Positions 32,490 to 42,150 of a DNA stretch of 64,000 bases are shown piece after piece; the first letter of the stretch is position 1; every line of letters begins with the position of its first letter. The stretch is taken from positions 1,262,565-1,326,564 of the forward strand of contig CAUEEP010000758.1 of the NCBI GenBank assembly GCA_958450365.1, written 5' to 3'. This DNA is from Mesorhabditis belari (Eukaryota > Nematoda > Chromadorea > Rhabditida > Rhabditidae). Both the position numbers and the translations under genes were made by a program. The notes under the pieces were generated by a model, which did not search any database, was not told the origin of the DNA, and saw nothing but the letters and a program-made list of their open reading frames with translations.

Positions 32490-34150
32490 GTAGTCAAAAC
32501 TTGGCCAAAAAGCGAGCTCACCTCCGCGAAAGCAATGACAACGTTACTCAATTTCACTCGGAGTTTGTCATAAGCCTACTCTCGTAGTTGCTTCATTCGA
32601 TCCTGACCAGCAGGATCCTTGAAAAGCACATACATGTCGTAAACAAATTAAACCCAACAACAGCTTTTGATTCGACGGTTGTAATTGAAAGCACTCCCAA
32701 ATCGTCCACAATTGTAGGCTTCTCTGGGGCGTAGATTCCTGAATAGTAAATACATTTGCTGCAACTTTTCTTCTTTCTTACCGCCTTCTGAAATCATCAA
32801 TGTCGCTGGGTTTATCAAAATATCCAACACAAGTTTCTTCCTGAATTCATGGAAGCATGGGCAAGTCCGGCAATTGATCTTGTTTTAAACTAGAAACAAC
32901 TTGATACGAGATTTTAAAGAAACCCAATATTCTCATATCGAGACATAGCTGCTGCTGTTAATTGATTCAATCGCACAGATTCTGGTGGTTTGAATACGTA
33001 AAGCAACACCAAGTAAATCAACAATTCATTTCTGTCACCTCAATCGCGGTATTTTCACGGTAGGCGCGTGATACATCAAAGAAACCGGCGCAATGTTTAG
33101 ACGAATTTTCTGAACAAATTTGATAGCTAAAGATGATTACAAAGCAAAAACCTGATCATATTTTTCGTGCAGCGGATTCGTGTCAATTTCAAGATCCAGC
33201 CATGGCTTTGATGGGACGCGAACTCGTAACATTTCAGCATCTCCTCCATCCATACGCAATTCTTTAATGCCCGACTTGATGCTAAAATTCCAATATATTA
33301 AATAAAAGAACTTTAATAACTGACTTTATCGCTCCAGCACTTGGGCTCTGTTGGATGAGTGGGTTCAACTCAAGCAACTTCATCATGATCGCTCCATCAA
33401 TTGCAATCGCAACCTAGATGAAAAATTAATTTTGAATTCCAAACTTCCAACTTCTCCAAGGCGGAATGTCATTTTGTTTTCCACATATTCCTTCGGATAG
33501 TTTGTCGGCGGGATATCCTCCTGAGAATCGATGGCATCAAACAGCTTGGATTTTTGCTCCGGAATCATGGCCCCTTCGAATTGTGTGACAATGTCCTTGT
33601 TCTGTTACTTGCTTTTGTCATCTTTCGATCCGCTGCTCCACCTAAATTAGAATTCTTTGTGGTTGACACAAGTGTTATTATGAAAAGTAAGTAAAGCCAT
33701 AAAAAACATCATGTCTTTGCCCAACCCATAATGCCTTGTGGTTGATCTTCGACTCTCGTCAAGCCTTTACGATCAATTTCCATTTCTGTCTGCTGGCGCG
33801 CAATATTGGCATTGAAAACATTCAAAGTGTCCTCAGCTTTCTGAGTTCAAAACATATCAAGGAGTTAAAAAAAAATGCAAACCTTGACCAATTCGGCAAC
33901 AGAACCAGGAAGGCTCTTTTCGGTCTGATGTTTGACCCATGCGTCTCGGTAGTCGCGAACCAGCTGGCGATGCCTTTTTATTCGCTCCCAACTCCAATTT
34001 CTTCGACGTCTCCGAGCTTTTCCCTCGGGGATACACGTGTATGCGAAGTGCATAGCAATGCTTTTCGGTATTTTCGGACTTGTTGTAGTTGTTTGTTGTA
34101 TTTTGTTCGGTGATTAGTGGAAGTTCGAAATTGCGCTGAATTTGGATTTG
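32490..34150 (-). pseudogene. vps-13: vps-13 fragment (N-terminal third)
   Basis: Exons match the N-terminal part of VPS13 lipid-transfer proteins in order: YTCIPEGKARRRRRNWSWER and IKRHRQLVRDYRDAW (about 34050); ANIARQQTEMEI (about 33790); MIPEQKSKLFDAIDSQEDIP then MTFRLGEVGSLEF (about 33560-33440); VRVPSKPWLDLEIDTNPLHE (about 33200); IRLNIAPVSLMYHAPTVK; YVFKPPESVRLNQLTAAAMS (about 32970); KKLVLDILINPATLMISEGG (about 32800); AYDKLRVKLSNVVIAF (about 32550). Damage: a frame change between HAPTVK and the YVFKPP exon, a second one before the HEFRKK segment, and an in-frame TAG at 32576-32578. No start exon is present, and M2 lies directly upstream. Confidence 0.75.
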
Positions 34151-34196
34151 AAACGATAAAATTTATCATCTTTATTCGGTTTTCGATTTATTCGTT

Positions 34197-34800
34197 TTAG
34201 TAGGGCTCGACGCGAATCCTTATCTCCTGGTCCTCCAATTTCTTATTAGACGTGACTTCTGAGATGTCCATGGTGATTGTGTAGACATCTGGGTTCGGCA
34301 CTAAATCAACAAATGGTGTTCTAATGATTGTAAAGCTCACCCGAGAAGATTACGTCAATGACATATTCCTGCCCATCAGCTGGAATCATCAAATCCAGAA
34401 ACGGGATCTGGTACGATTTGAGCAATCTCTCGCGCTTCTCGTGATCACCGAGGAGAAAGAAGCTCCAACTACCCTCAACCGTATGGGGGGATACAGCAAA
34501 CTAGAAAAAAGAAGAAAGTTATTGATAAAAAGATCAAAGATAACCTTGATCCAAAGATTTTCAGCTTTCGGGTGCTTGTTTCTAATCGAGAAGCTTGTGC
34601 GTCCGTTGATGAGGTGGGGGTGGACGGAGATTCTATGCTAAATTTTTAATGTAACCAAAAGCAAATCAATAGGTCAAGTTAATACAGTTAATAATACAAG
34701 AGTTGAAGTTAAAGTTAAAGCTAAAAGTGAAAAAATAGTTTACCTGTTCTACTTTCAAAGAAGACTTCTCCGGAATGACGGATGAAGGAAGAGCCACCAT
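34197..34800 (-). CDS. Family M protein, copy M2 (full-length)
   Basis: MVALPSSVIPEKSSLKVEQ; HRISVHPHLINGRTSFSIRN; FAVSPHTVEGSWSFFLLGDH; LMIPADGQEYVIDVIFS; VPNPDVYTITMDISEVTSNK, ending VEPY at 34197. Intron phases are consistent. It is the most diverged full-length member (conserved motifs only), so it is probably an older paralog than M3/M4. Its upstream region shares the ATTTGCAT-type motifs with M1. Confidence 0.6.
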
Positions 34801-35004
34801 ATTTGAAGCAAGAAGAAAATGGCGATGAAGTTATTTTCGTTGCTTTTATTTGAGGTCTAAATGCAAATTTCTGAGGTTTTAGATGCAAATTTTTGTAATA
34901 CATTTGCATTTCGCTTTTTGGCGTTCATTTCAATAGAGATTGAACCAAAAAAGTGGGTTTCTTTCTTTTTAATCCTAACCAGGAAAAGTACAAAGGATAT
35001 ATTT

Positions 35005-35276
35005 GAATCGTAGTAGATCTGTGAAGAAAGTAAGTCTCTGGATGTTTTTATGCTTTTTCGATTGAATCTCTATTGAAATGAGCCGAAAAAGCGGGTTCCT
35101 TAACAGTTTCAATTTTTCGGCTCTTTTAATAGAAATAGAATTTAATAGAAAGGGCTAAACCGATTTTGACTGACATCCTCGTGGATCCCGCTTTTTCGCT
35201 TGAATTTTTAAGAGATTCAGTCGAAAAATCGGAAAGCATCCAGAGGCTTACCTTCTTGATAAATCCACTATGATTC
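35005..35276. mobile_element. Foldback MITE with GAATCGTAGTAGATCT ends, copy 2
   Basis: 272-bp copy of the element at 27852, part of a longer direct duplication (34985-35525 against 27830-28395). Confidence 0.8.
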
Positions 35277-35473
35277 GATTATATTCTTCGTAACCCACTT
35301 TGCGGCTTAAGCTCTATTGAAATGGACGCAAAAAGCGAAATGCAAATGTCTTACCAAAATTTGCGTGTGGAACCCCAGAAGTTTACATATTTAAAAAATT
35401 TGCATTTAAATCTCAAATAAAAAAGACAAAAATACGATTTTTTTCATCACTATATTCTTCTGCTCTCAAACTA

Positions 35474-35522
35474 TGTTCAACCCTTTTGCTTCTGTCGACC
35501 CGGTGCATTCTTCTTTAGAGGT
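35474..35522 (+). pseudogene. Orphan first exon of family M (M5)
   Basis: MFNPFASVDPVHSSLE matches M1 exon 1, but the next sequence is the 3' flank of family A instead of M exon 2. It is a broken junction. Confidence 0.65.
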
Positions 35523-35621
35523 TTTCCTCGATGTCGTTTTTCTCGATAGTTTTCTCAAACTTCTCAAGGCCAGCGGCCTTTCAAAACCATTCGCATCACG
35601 ATGCTCAGGATTATCTAAAAT

Positions 35622-36055
35622 TTAGTATTGTGTTTCGGTCTCTATTTCGCTCTGCCAAATCCAAGGAAAAAACGTACAATTATGATCGTCCTTAGGATCT
35701 TGTTTCTCAACTATGAGTAGACCGTCAATGAGCCCCTCTTCTTTTAGCTCAGTTAGAAGAATCCGATTCTCGGATTTACAGATGAACCGATTGACTGTAG
35801 ATGTACCTTCGATCCGTGGGAGCCATCGCCTTTTTCTCGACCTCGGTGCGTTGATACTGGGTAAACTCAAAGCGGAGCATTTCTTCGCTTCCATGGACAG
35901 CCATTAGATCGCTAAACAAAAGCTACAAAGAAATTCTCATAAACTCTAACGTGTATAAAGCGCCCTTCGTCATATCTTGAATCTTGATCGCTTGTAGAGT
36001 GGCTTTCACCTCCATAGTCTTATCCATCATTCGTACTTCCGAGTTGATCTGACAA
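35622..36055 (-). pseudogene. Chimera of vps-13 exons and family A last exon
   Basis: Exons resembling a later part of VPS13 (about 36053-35950, VRMMDKTMEVKATLQAIKIQ; 35900-35775, GSEEMLRFEFTQYQRTEVEK) run without interruption into the family A terminal exon (ILLTELKEEGLIDGLLIVEK to ETQY, stop at 35622). The open frame crosses the join. Upstream lies a polg-1 3' exon. The VPS13 assignment of these two exons is weaker than for 32490-34150. Confidence 0.5.
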
Positions 36056-36090
36056 TTTTATTTATTTTTTTTATCGTAGATCCAATATAC

Positions 36091-36340
36091 TTTTTCGATT
36101 GCCATGAATGTGTCGATTTCTTTCTCGGTGCCCATCAAAATGGCCAGCTGTCTGTAATTTTGTAATTGTAAAATGTAATTTTGTCTCTGAGTCAAAATAG
36201 AAAAAAGTACAAGTGGATCTTACCATGGGTAATTGTTGTATTCCGATCGCCTGTGAAATCGTGGCTCTCACGTAGGCATTACTCCACATTAATGCCAGCG
36301 CACATCGGCCAACATCTTCGTCTTTGCACAAGTATCGAAC
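36091..36340 (-). pseudogene. polg-1: polg-1 3' exons, second copy
   Basis: Exon 36340-36224 encodes [20 protein letters not shown] and TISQAIGIQQLPM. The next exon, to about 36091, encodes LAILMGTEKEIDTFMAIEK, matching the end of POLG ([20 protein letters not shown] then DIDRCLRKEV in the human protein). Here the exon interrupted at 528-590 in copy 1 is unbroken. All upstream polymerase exons are missing. Confidence 0.7.
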
Positions 36341-36524
36341 CTAAATTAGAATACACGATATTAACATTGAACAGTCAGCTAAAAGCGTCCACCAGTCGGT
36401 GTCTTATTCATTTTTATATTCTCTTCGATTGAACGGATCATTTTCTGGTGAGTTTTTGTTTTCTGAGCTGCAATTTAGGACTTTTCAACATTTGTGTTAA
36501 ACTTTTGAATTTTAGATCCATAAT

Positions 36525-37266
36525 GCCAGCCAAGGGATCGGTCAAGTCGAGGAGAAGAATTGTGAGGAAAATCTTGGTCTTCTGATTTACATTTTTTTAG
36601 GTTTCCCCACCCGAACAGCCGAAAGATTTTGTCAAATTTGTTAACGATCAATTGGGCCCAAAAAAGAAGACTGATGCCTATGAAGTTTTTTGGGAAATTT
36701 TTTGATGGTAATAGAGGTTGTTAAGAAAATCACTGGAGGTAAGGAGTATCGACCGAATTGGCAAAACCTCGCCTCGATCTACAATCAATCGCGCCTTCAA
36801 TTGATGGTTGGAGAGAAGAAACTTCTCAAGGTAAAAATTTGGTGCTTTAGATGAAGAATAGGTGTCTCAATAGGTAACTGGGTTGTTTTTAGGTTGAGCC
36901 ACAAAAACCGAACGACAATCTGTTTTTGCCGGGCTCTTACACATCTTACGATCATCGCGACTACACCTTTTATCAGGTGGGTAAATAATTTTTTCGCTAT
37001 GTGTTGATTTAGGCTCCCAAAACCGAACAAACAACCATCGATTTGTGGAGAGCCGTTTGGCAGGTTTGGGATTTTGAGAATTTTCAATAATTTTACCCCT
37101 TTTAGGACGAGACTTGCGTGATTGTTTCTGTTTCCCAAAAGGGTGATTTTGCGAAAGAGCCAACCACACGCTGTTATCCATATTGGCCAAAAAAAGAAGG
37201 AGAAACACTCACACCTGCCGTTGGTGGCATTTATTCAATTAACGAAGCTTTGAAAGTTAGAGTAAC
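36525..37266 (+). pseudogene. 5' part of the PTP gene, second copy
   Basis: Near-identical to 839-1581 (one extra A in the [17 protein letters not shown] exon, which reads better here). It stops where 6.57 kb present in copy 1 (1582-8152) is missing, so the PTP joins directly into a flad-1 exon. WPD and P-loop regions are absent. Confidence 0.8.
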
Positions 37267-38485
37267 ATAAAACGAAGTTGATCGTGGAAAGTGAAAACGA
37301 AGAAGACGGGGCAAAAGCGGTGGAAGAACTGAAGAAAATTATCGGAGGTTTGAAAATCACATAGATCTTATTGTGTTTCTTTAGAAAATCTCGTCTACTA
37401 CGATGCAAAGCCTTGGCTGAATACCGTACAGAAATGGAATGCTTTTCGGTAATTGGAAAAGTTTTAAGTCATTATGTTTGGTTTAGTGAACGCAAGCTCG
37501 TATCAAATCCAAATTTTGTCAAAAGTCTTGACGAAGCAATGGCATGCATTGATGACATTTTGGATGAGTACAGGTATTTAGTCAAAAATTGTCTTTTAAA
37601 ATATTTTTTCAGTTTAAATCAAATAGCTCTTTCGTTTAATGGCGGTAAAGATTGCACAGTTCTTCTCCATATGTTGCGAGTTGCCATCGACAAGTTCGTT
37701 TTGGCCGAAAATCAATAATTGTACGTTTTAGAAGATACGGACCAGGGCAAAAAATTGCTGGATTTCACATTGTTTGCGACGATCAATTCCCCGAGCTAAC
37801 GCAATTTATCATTGATGCCGCAAAAATGTTCGTTTTCATGTATTTCTTGTAATTGCACCTTTCAGGTATAACATTGTTGTTATGGAATTACCGGGACCTC
37901 TCATAATTGGAGTGAGCTCATTGAAAGAACAACGGCCACAAATTGTGCCCGTTTTGATGGGAAGTCGTGCAAGTGATCCGAATGGAAAATATATGAAGTA
38001 AGTGGGTAAAAGATTGTTAAAATTGAAATGAAGCACAGATTCTGAATCCTGTTTTAGATCTAAAGTTGAGTGGACTGATTCGGATTGGCCTCGAGTACTT
38101 CGTGTGTGCCCGATTCTTCCGTGGAGCTATCAAGATGTTTGGATGATGTTGAGAGGTCTTTGTGTTCACTATTGTCAACTGTACGACCAGGTTGGGTTTG
38201 AATTTGGGCCTGAGATAAATTGTATCAGCAATTAAGAGAATTTACGGTGTTTTGTGAGTCCGTACGAAGTTCAGTTTCATATTTTAGGGTTACACATCAT
38301 TAGGCGGTCGAGAGACAACAGTTCCAAATGAGATGTTGCGAATAGAAAGTAGCGGAAACATAAGGTAGTGTTGAAAGTGTTTGGACTAAAAATGCTAATG
38401 TTACCTGATAATGCATTTTAGATACTGCCCAGCTTATACACTCAACGATGGGAATGAAGAAAGGAAAGGACGCAAAAATAAATAA
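37267..38485 (+). pseudogene. flad-1: FAD synthase copy 2: C-terminal catalytic domain exons, 5' missing
   Basis: Begins inside the exon encoding KTKLIVESENEEDGAKAVEE, then LVYYDAKPWLNTVQKWNAF, SLDEAMACIDDILDEYR, NQIALSFNGGKDCTVLLHML (the PAPS-reductase-type ATP motif), [90 protein letters not shown] and YCPAYTLNDGNEERKGRKNK. The catalytic domain is complete and open. No promoter or start belongs to it, unless an internal start or trans-splice site is used; a domain-only enzyme is therefore conceivable. Confidence 0.75.
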
Positions 38486-38899
38486 AGTCTGCTAACAAAT
38501 CAACCTATTTTATCTGTGATAGTAGTTAAGTTTGTGATCTTAAATTTTTAGCCCTAAATTGCTTTGTATGTGTGATTTTGAACTAGTTTAATGCTATTTA
38601 ATTATCTACTTATTATTTTAGTTTGTTTGTGGAGAATAAATTTCTATTTGTAAACTTATTGTTAGATTCTCTAAAGCATTCGGTTGAAAATCCATAGTTT
38701 GGATTACTGTAAGACTGTAGTTTGCAAAACTTAATAAAGTCACAAATGAATATTGATGGGTCTTTACATTTGAAAATGTTAACAACTTTCTAGTATCTAA
38801 AACTTTTGAACTGATCAAAATCGAATGGATGAAAAAAAAGTTATATGCAAAACAACCAAAGTAATGCAGGGCGATCAATACTTTTTTCCATCACTGTAT

Positions 38900-40225
38900 C
38901 TAGAGATCTTGTATCAAAATCTTATCATCTTTCGACAAATATATTCCATTTCGAATATCATCTCCAGTAGGTCGCTTGCAAATTGCCTGAAATTCTTGTC
39001 ATTGGCAAATTATTTCCTTTCACTCACCATTGTACTGTTCGTATTCTGAAAACAGCTCATCGGCGGTGTGCATTGACACGAATCTGTACACAATGCATCC
39101 ACGCCTAACATCAAAATTTGACATCTCTGCGTGTTGTCGACTCGACGAATGCAACAAGATCCTGAATTTCAGGATTGGAAAATCAATTCGAACTGTTGGT
39201 TAACTGATTAATTGCATTGCAAGAGTGAGTTCCTGAAACATGTCTCCTTCTAAAAGTACCGTAGCCTTGCCTCTAGTTTTATCCAAAATTCCTGTTTCTT
39301 AGTTCTGTACTCGTCCACCATTCCCATCATTTCACTCACCCGGCATACAATCCTTGTGTTGTAGACACACATTGAAGTCTTGTTTTGTGGGAATCACTGG
39401 CAATTTCCTTCTTATTTCTTTTTCATTCATTTCCGTCTCATTCTTATTCTTTGTCACTTTTTGTCGTCTTCTCGACGATTTTGTTGTGCTTTTCGGTTTC
39501 TCGCCATCGATTCGATCAATCTGAAAACGATCAATTTAATAAAACTTATCCTGCAAGTAAGTTTTTTTTTTTCCAAAAATCACCTTAAATACGGTGGAGA
39601 TTGTTCTTTCGAGTCGATCCAAGCGATTCACAATGTGCTTCAACTGAAATATTCTTTGAACAGTTCTAATTTTTCTCTTTTTCCAACTTTCTCCAACAAT
39701 TTCTTATTCCATTTCTCTTCTCTGTGATGTCGTCGTCGATTTCCTGATGGTTTTTCCTCTTTTTCGCTGAAATTCTCGAACAAATCGCGGTTGGCTGAAA
39801 AATTTGGTGGGGAAACAGTATACCCTTGTGCTCGAAAGCTTTAGAGTCTAAATTTTTGATTTGCGTAAGTTTCCGTACTTCAAATCCCATCGGTTCTTTC
39901 TCTTTTATTCAATCTTTACCTTGTGGATCCAATTGCATTGTCAATATTCGAATTTCCTCTCTCAATTCTTTCATTTTCCTTCGTTTTCTCTGTAAAAGTC
40001 GCCTCTCGCGAAGCTCGGACTTTTTCTGAAATCAAAAGTTTGAACTGAAAGTTGGAAACTCAAAAATGATCCTAGCCATGAGATTTAGATTGATTTTTAT
40101 CGAATCTCAAAACTCACAGATTCATTTGTTTTCTCGGCGACTTCCGTTTGATTTGTCGGTTTTTCGAGGGTGAAAGGGATCAAATAAAGAATTGAAAATG
40201 ATAGAAATACGGTGCAGATTTGCAT
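38900..40225 (-). CDS. Secreted Dickkopf/prokineticin-like cysteine-rich protein
   Basis: Begins MQICTVFLSFSILYLIPF, a clear signal peptide. Then comes a basic, coiled-coil-like region (KKSELRERRLLQRKRRKMKE), LKHIVNRLDRLERTISTVFK, and a Lys/Glu-rich linker. Next is a cysteine module: VCLQHKDCMPGSCCIRR, CQILMLGVDALCTDSCQC, TPPMSCFQ. The end is AICKRPTGDDIRNGIYLSKD to a stop at 38900. The spacing CxxxxDCxxGxCC...C...G..C...CxC matches the colipase fold of Dickkopf C-terminal and prokineticin domains (family knowledge). The penultimate large intron (about 39348-39171) contains an exon-like piece that must be skipped to keep this module in frame. Copy 1 at 9489 keeps only the last two exons. Confidence 0.65.
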
Positions 40226-42150
40226 TTCTGAAAGAAAATAGATATTTTGGGGTTTTCCAAAACGGAAGTGGAGGTAAAGGCTGAGATATTACGGTAATAG
40301 ATTACTGTAGACAGGGTTAAGCAACTGTAGCGATTTCTCAAGTCAGCGAAGTCACAGGAATCAGGAATTGTGTCAAATGCAACATGTATGGTGAATACAA
40401 AGATATAAAAGCTTCAATCGAAGTAAGAACAAATAGAGAATCAAAATTGAAATTTTTCTTTCTGTTTTTGGTGACCCTTTCTAGGTTACAGAGTAACTCC
40501 TTTAAAAGAACAGGGACATTGAAAAGCGGACATGAAAGAGGAAAGAGTCAGTGAAATGGGGAAAAGAAAAAATGAATTGAAAAAAATGGATTGAGAATGG
40601 AGAAGATACAATTGGGGACATTTCGGTGGATGAGAGGCGGAATGGAGGAATCGAGAGGAGGGAGCGGAGGAGCTCATTTGATTGGATCCACCTTGGGCAC
40701 TTCTCCCAAGGGGATGTGAGAGCTCGGAAATTCTGAGCCAGACCAGGAAAGCTTTGAATGAAATTTATGCCGGTAGGTTTAAAATTTGACAAAAATAAGA
40801 ATTGGTGCCTTTTGGCATTGGGCATTGCATCGGGAGTGGCTATTTTCTTTCAATGTGGAAAGATTTCGATGAGGAAGGGAAAAATTTTCCTTCAAATCAC
40901 GCGTGTATTTGAATAATCCATTAGAGAGGCGTTCGTCTGAAGGAAAAATTGATGGGAAAGAAAGGGAAAAGGAGAAGTGATATTTGGGACCTTTTAGTGA
41001 AAAAATGGGGGATGATTCAGAAGGGAAAATGATCATCGATTTATACCGATTTGATAGATAAATTTTGGTGTCTCTTACAAAAATAAGGTTTAGTGAAAGA
41101 AATGCACCAAATTGAAAAAGGTTGGGCAATTGAATCAAGTTGAACAAATTGAACACATTGATAACAGGAAGAGTTGGGTCAGTGAACCAGGAAAGATAGC
41201 TCCTAACAGTAACAGTTAAAACAGTTACGAGATAAGAAAGTTAGGTGGATTTGGCTGAAGAAAGAAATCGACTTTGAAGAGAAAAAAAAGCCGAGTAACA
41301 GGTGTTCGTATAGGTGAGATTTATGGGGATGGGGAAATGAATGAATGAGAATGGATAGAGGGAGGGATTGGGAGATCGATGGAATATGTCCTTGTGTCAT
41401 CGATCAGTCAAATGAACCGATAGAGGGGATACAAATGAGTGATCATTATATGAGGAGGGGGAAGGACAGATTGGAAAGGGGTTGGGCTGGAGTTGGGGAA
41501 CAGTTAGGGATACTGTAGAGCCCCTCAATAGATTTCTTGGTTTTTGCTAGTGTACCTATTGTAATACCTGCAATAGATTAGATAAAAGTAGATAAGGTAC
41601 GGTAGTCGAGAAAGAGGAGATGAAGAAAGACGAGAAAGAAGAACGAAACTTTTGAGAGAAAAATACCTATTCGAAAATCGGGATAGTGTAATGAGTAGAC
41701 GAGTAAGATAGGAATTGAGAATAGTAATGACAATGGTACTGTTACTGAGAAGAATGAAATTGAAGGATACAGTAGAGATTGAAAGGGATACGCTGCAGGT
41801 GCAAAGTGGTAATGGTAGTCTAGCCTGCCTGATTCTCTGGCTTTTTAGAAACCTCTCAAATCCGGCTACAGTAAGTTGTTACAGTTCCAATCACTTTTAC
41901 AGTTTGTTCCTTCAATGATGCCAGTCGATATTGACTACAGTAAGTTGATCAGAGAATTCTCCACGATCTATTTCGTTAAAACAATCTCTCAATTTGAAGA
42001 TAAGCGAACCATAAATTTGCAATTAAATCTTATTTTGAAAGATGACCAAATTTGCATTTAACTCGTTGGCGTGTTTCCCTCCTTTAAATATTTTTCTTCA
42101 TTTCACATCATCTGCTCATCCGATTCGGCGACTTCTCGAGATTCTTCTAA
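40226..42150. other. Long intergenic region with strong purine bias on the + strand
   Basis: From about 40500 to 41720 the plus strand is markedly rich in A and G (GAGGAGGGGGAAGGACAG-like runs). Open frames here on both strands are by-products of this composition. The 150 bp before 42150 hold AATTTGCATTTAACTCG (about 42048) and a pyrimidine-rich stretch, possibly the kinase promoter. I see no gene. Confidence 0.55.

Noticed and set aside
39215..39245. Exon-like piece (GTHSCNAINQ) in the Dickkopf-like gene
   Set aside because: Including it shifts the frame and destroys the following CC...C module, and skipping it gives a perfect family cysteine pattern.
40486..41400. Several minus-strand ORFs of 60-125 codons rich in Ser/Phe/Leu
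   Set aside because: By-products of the polypurine composition of the opposite strand; no splice-consistent structure or motif.
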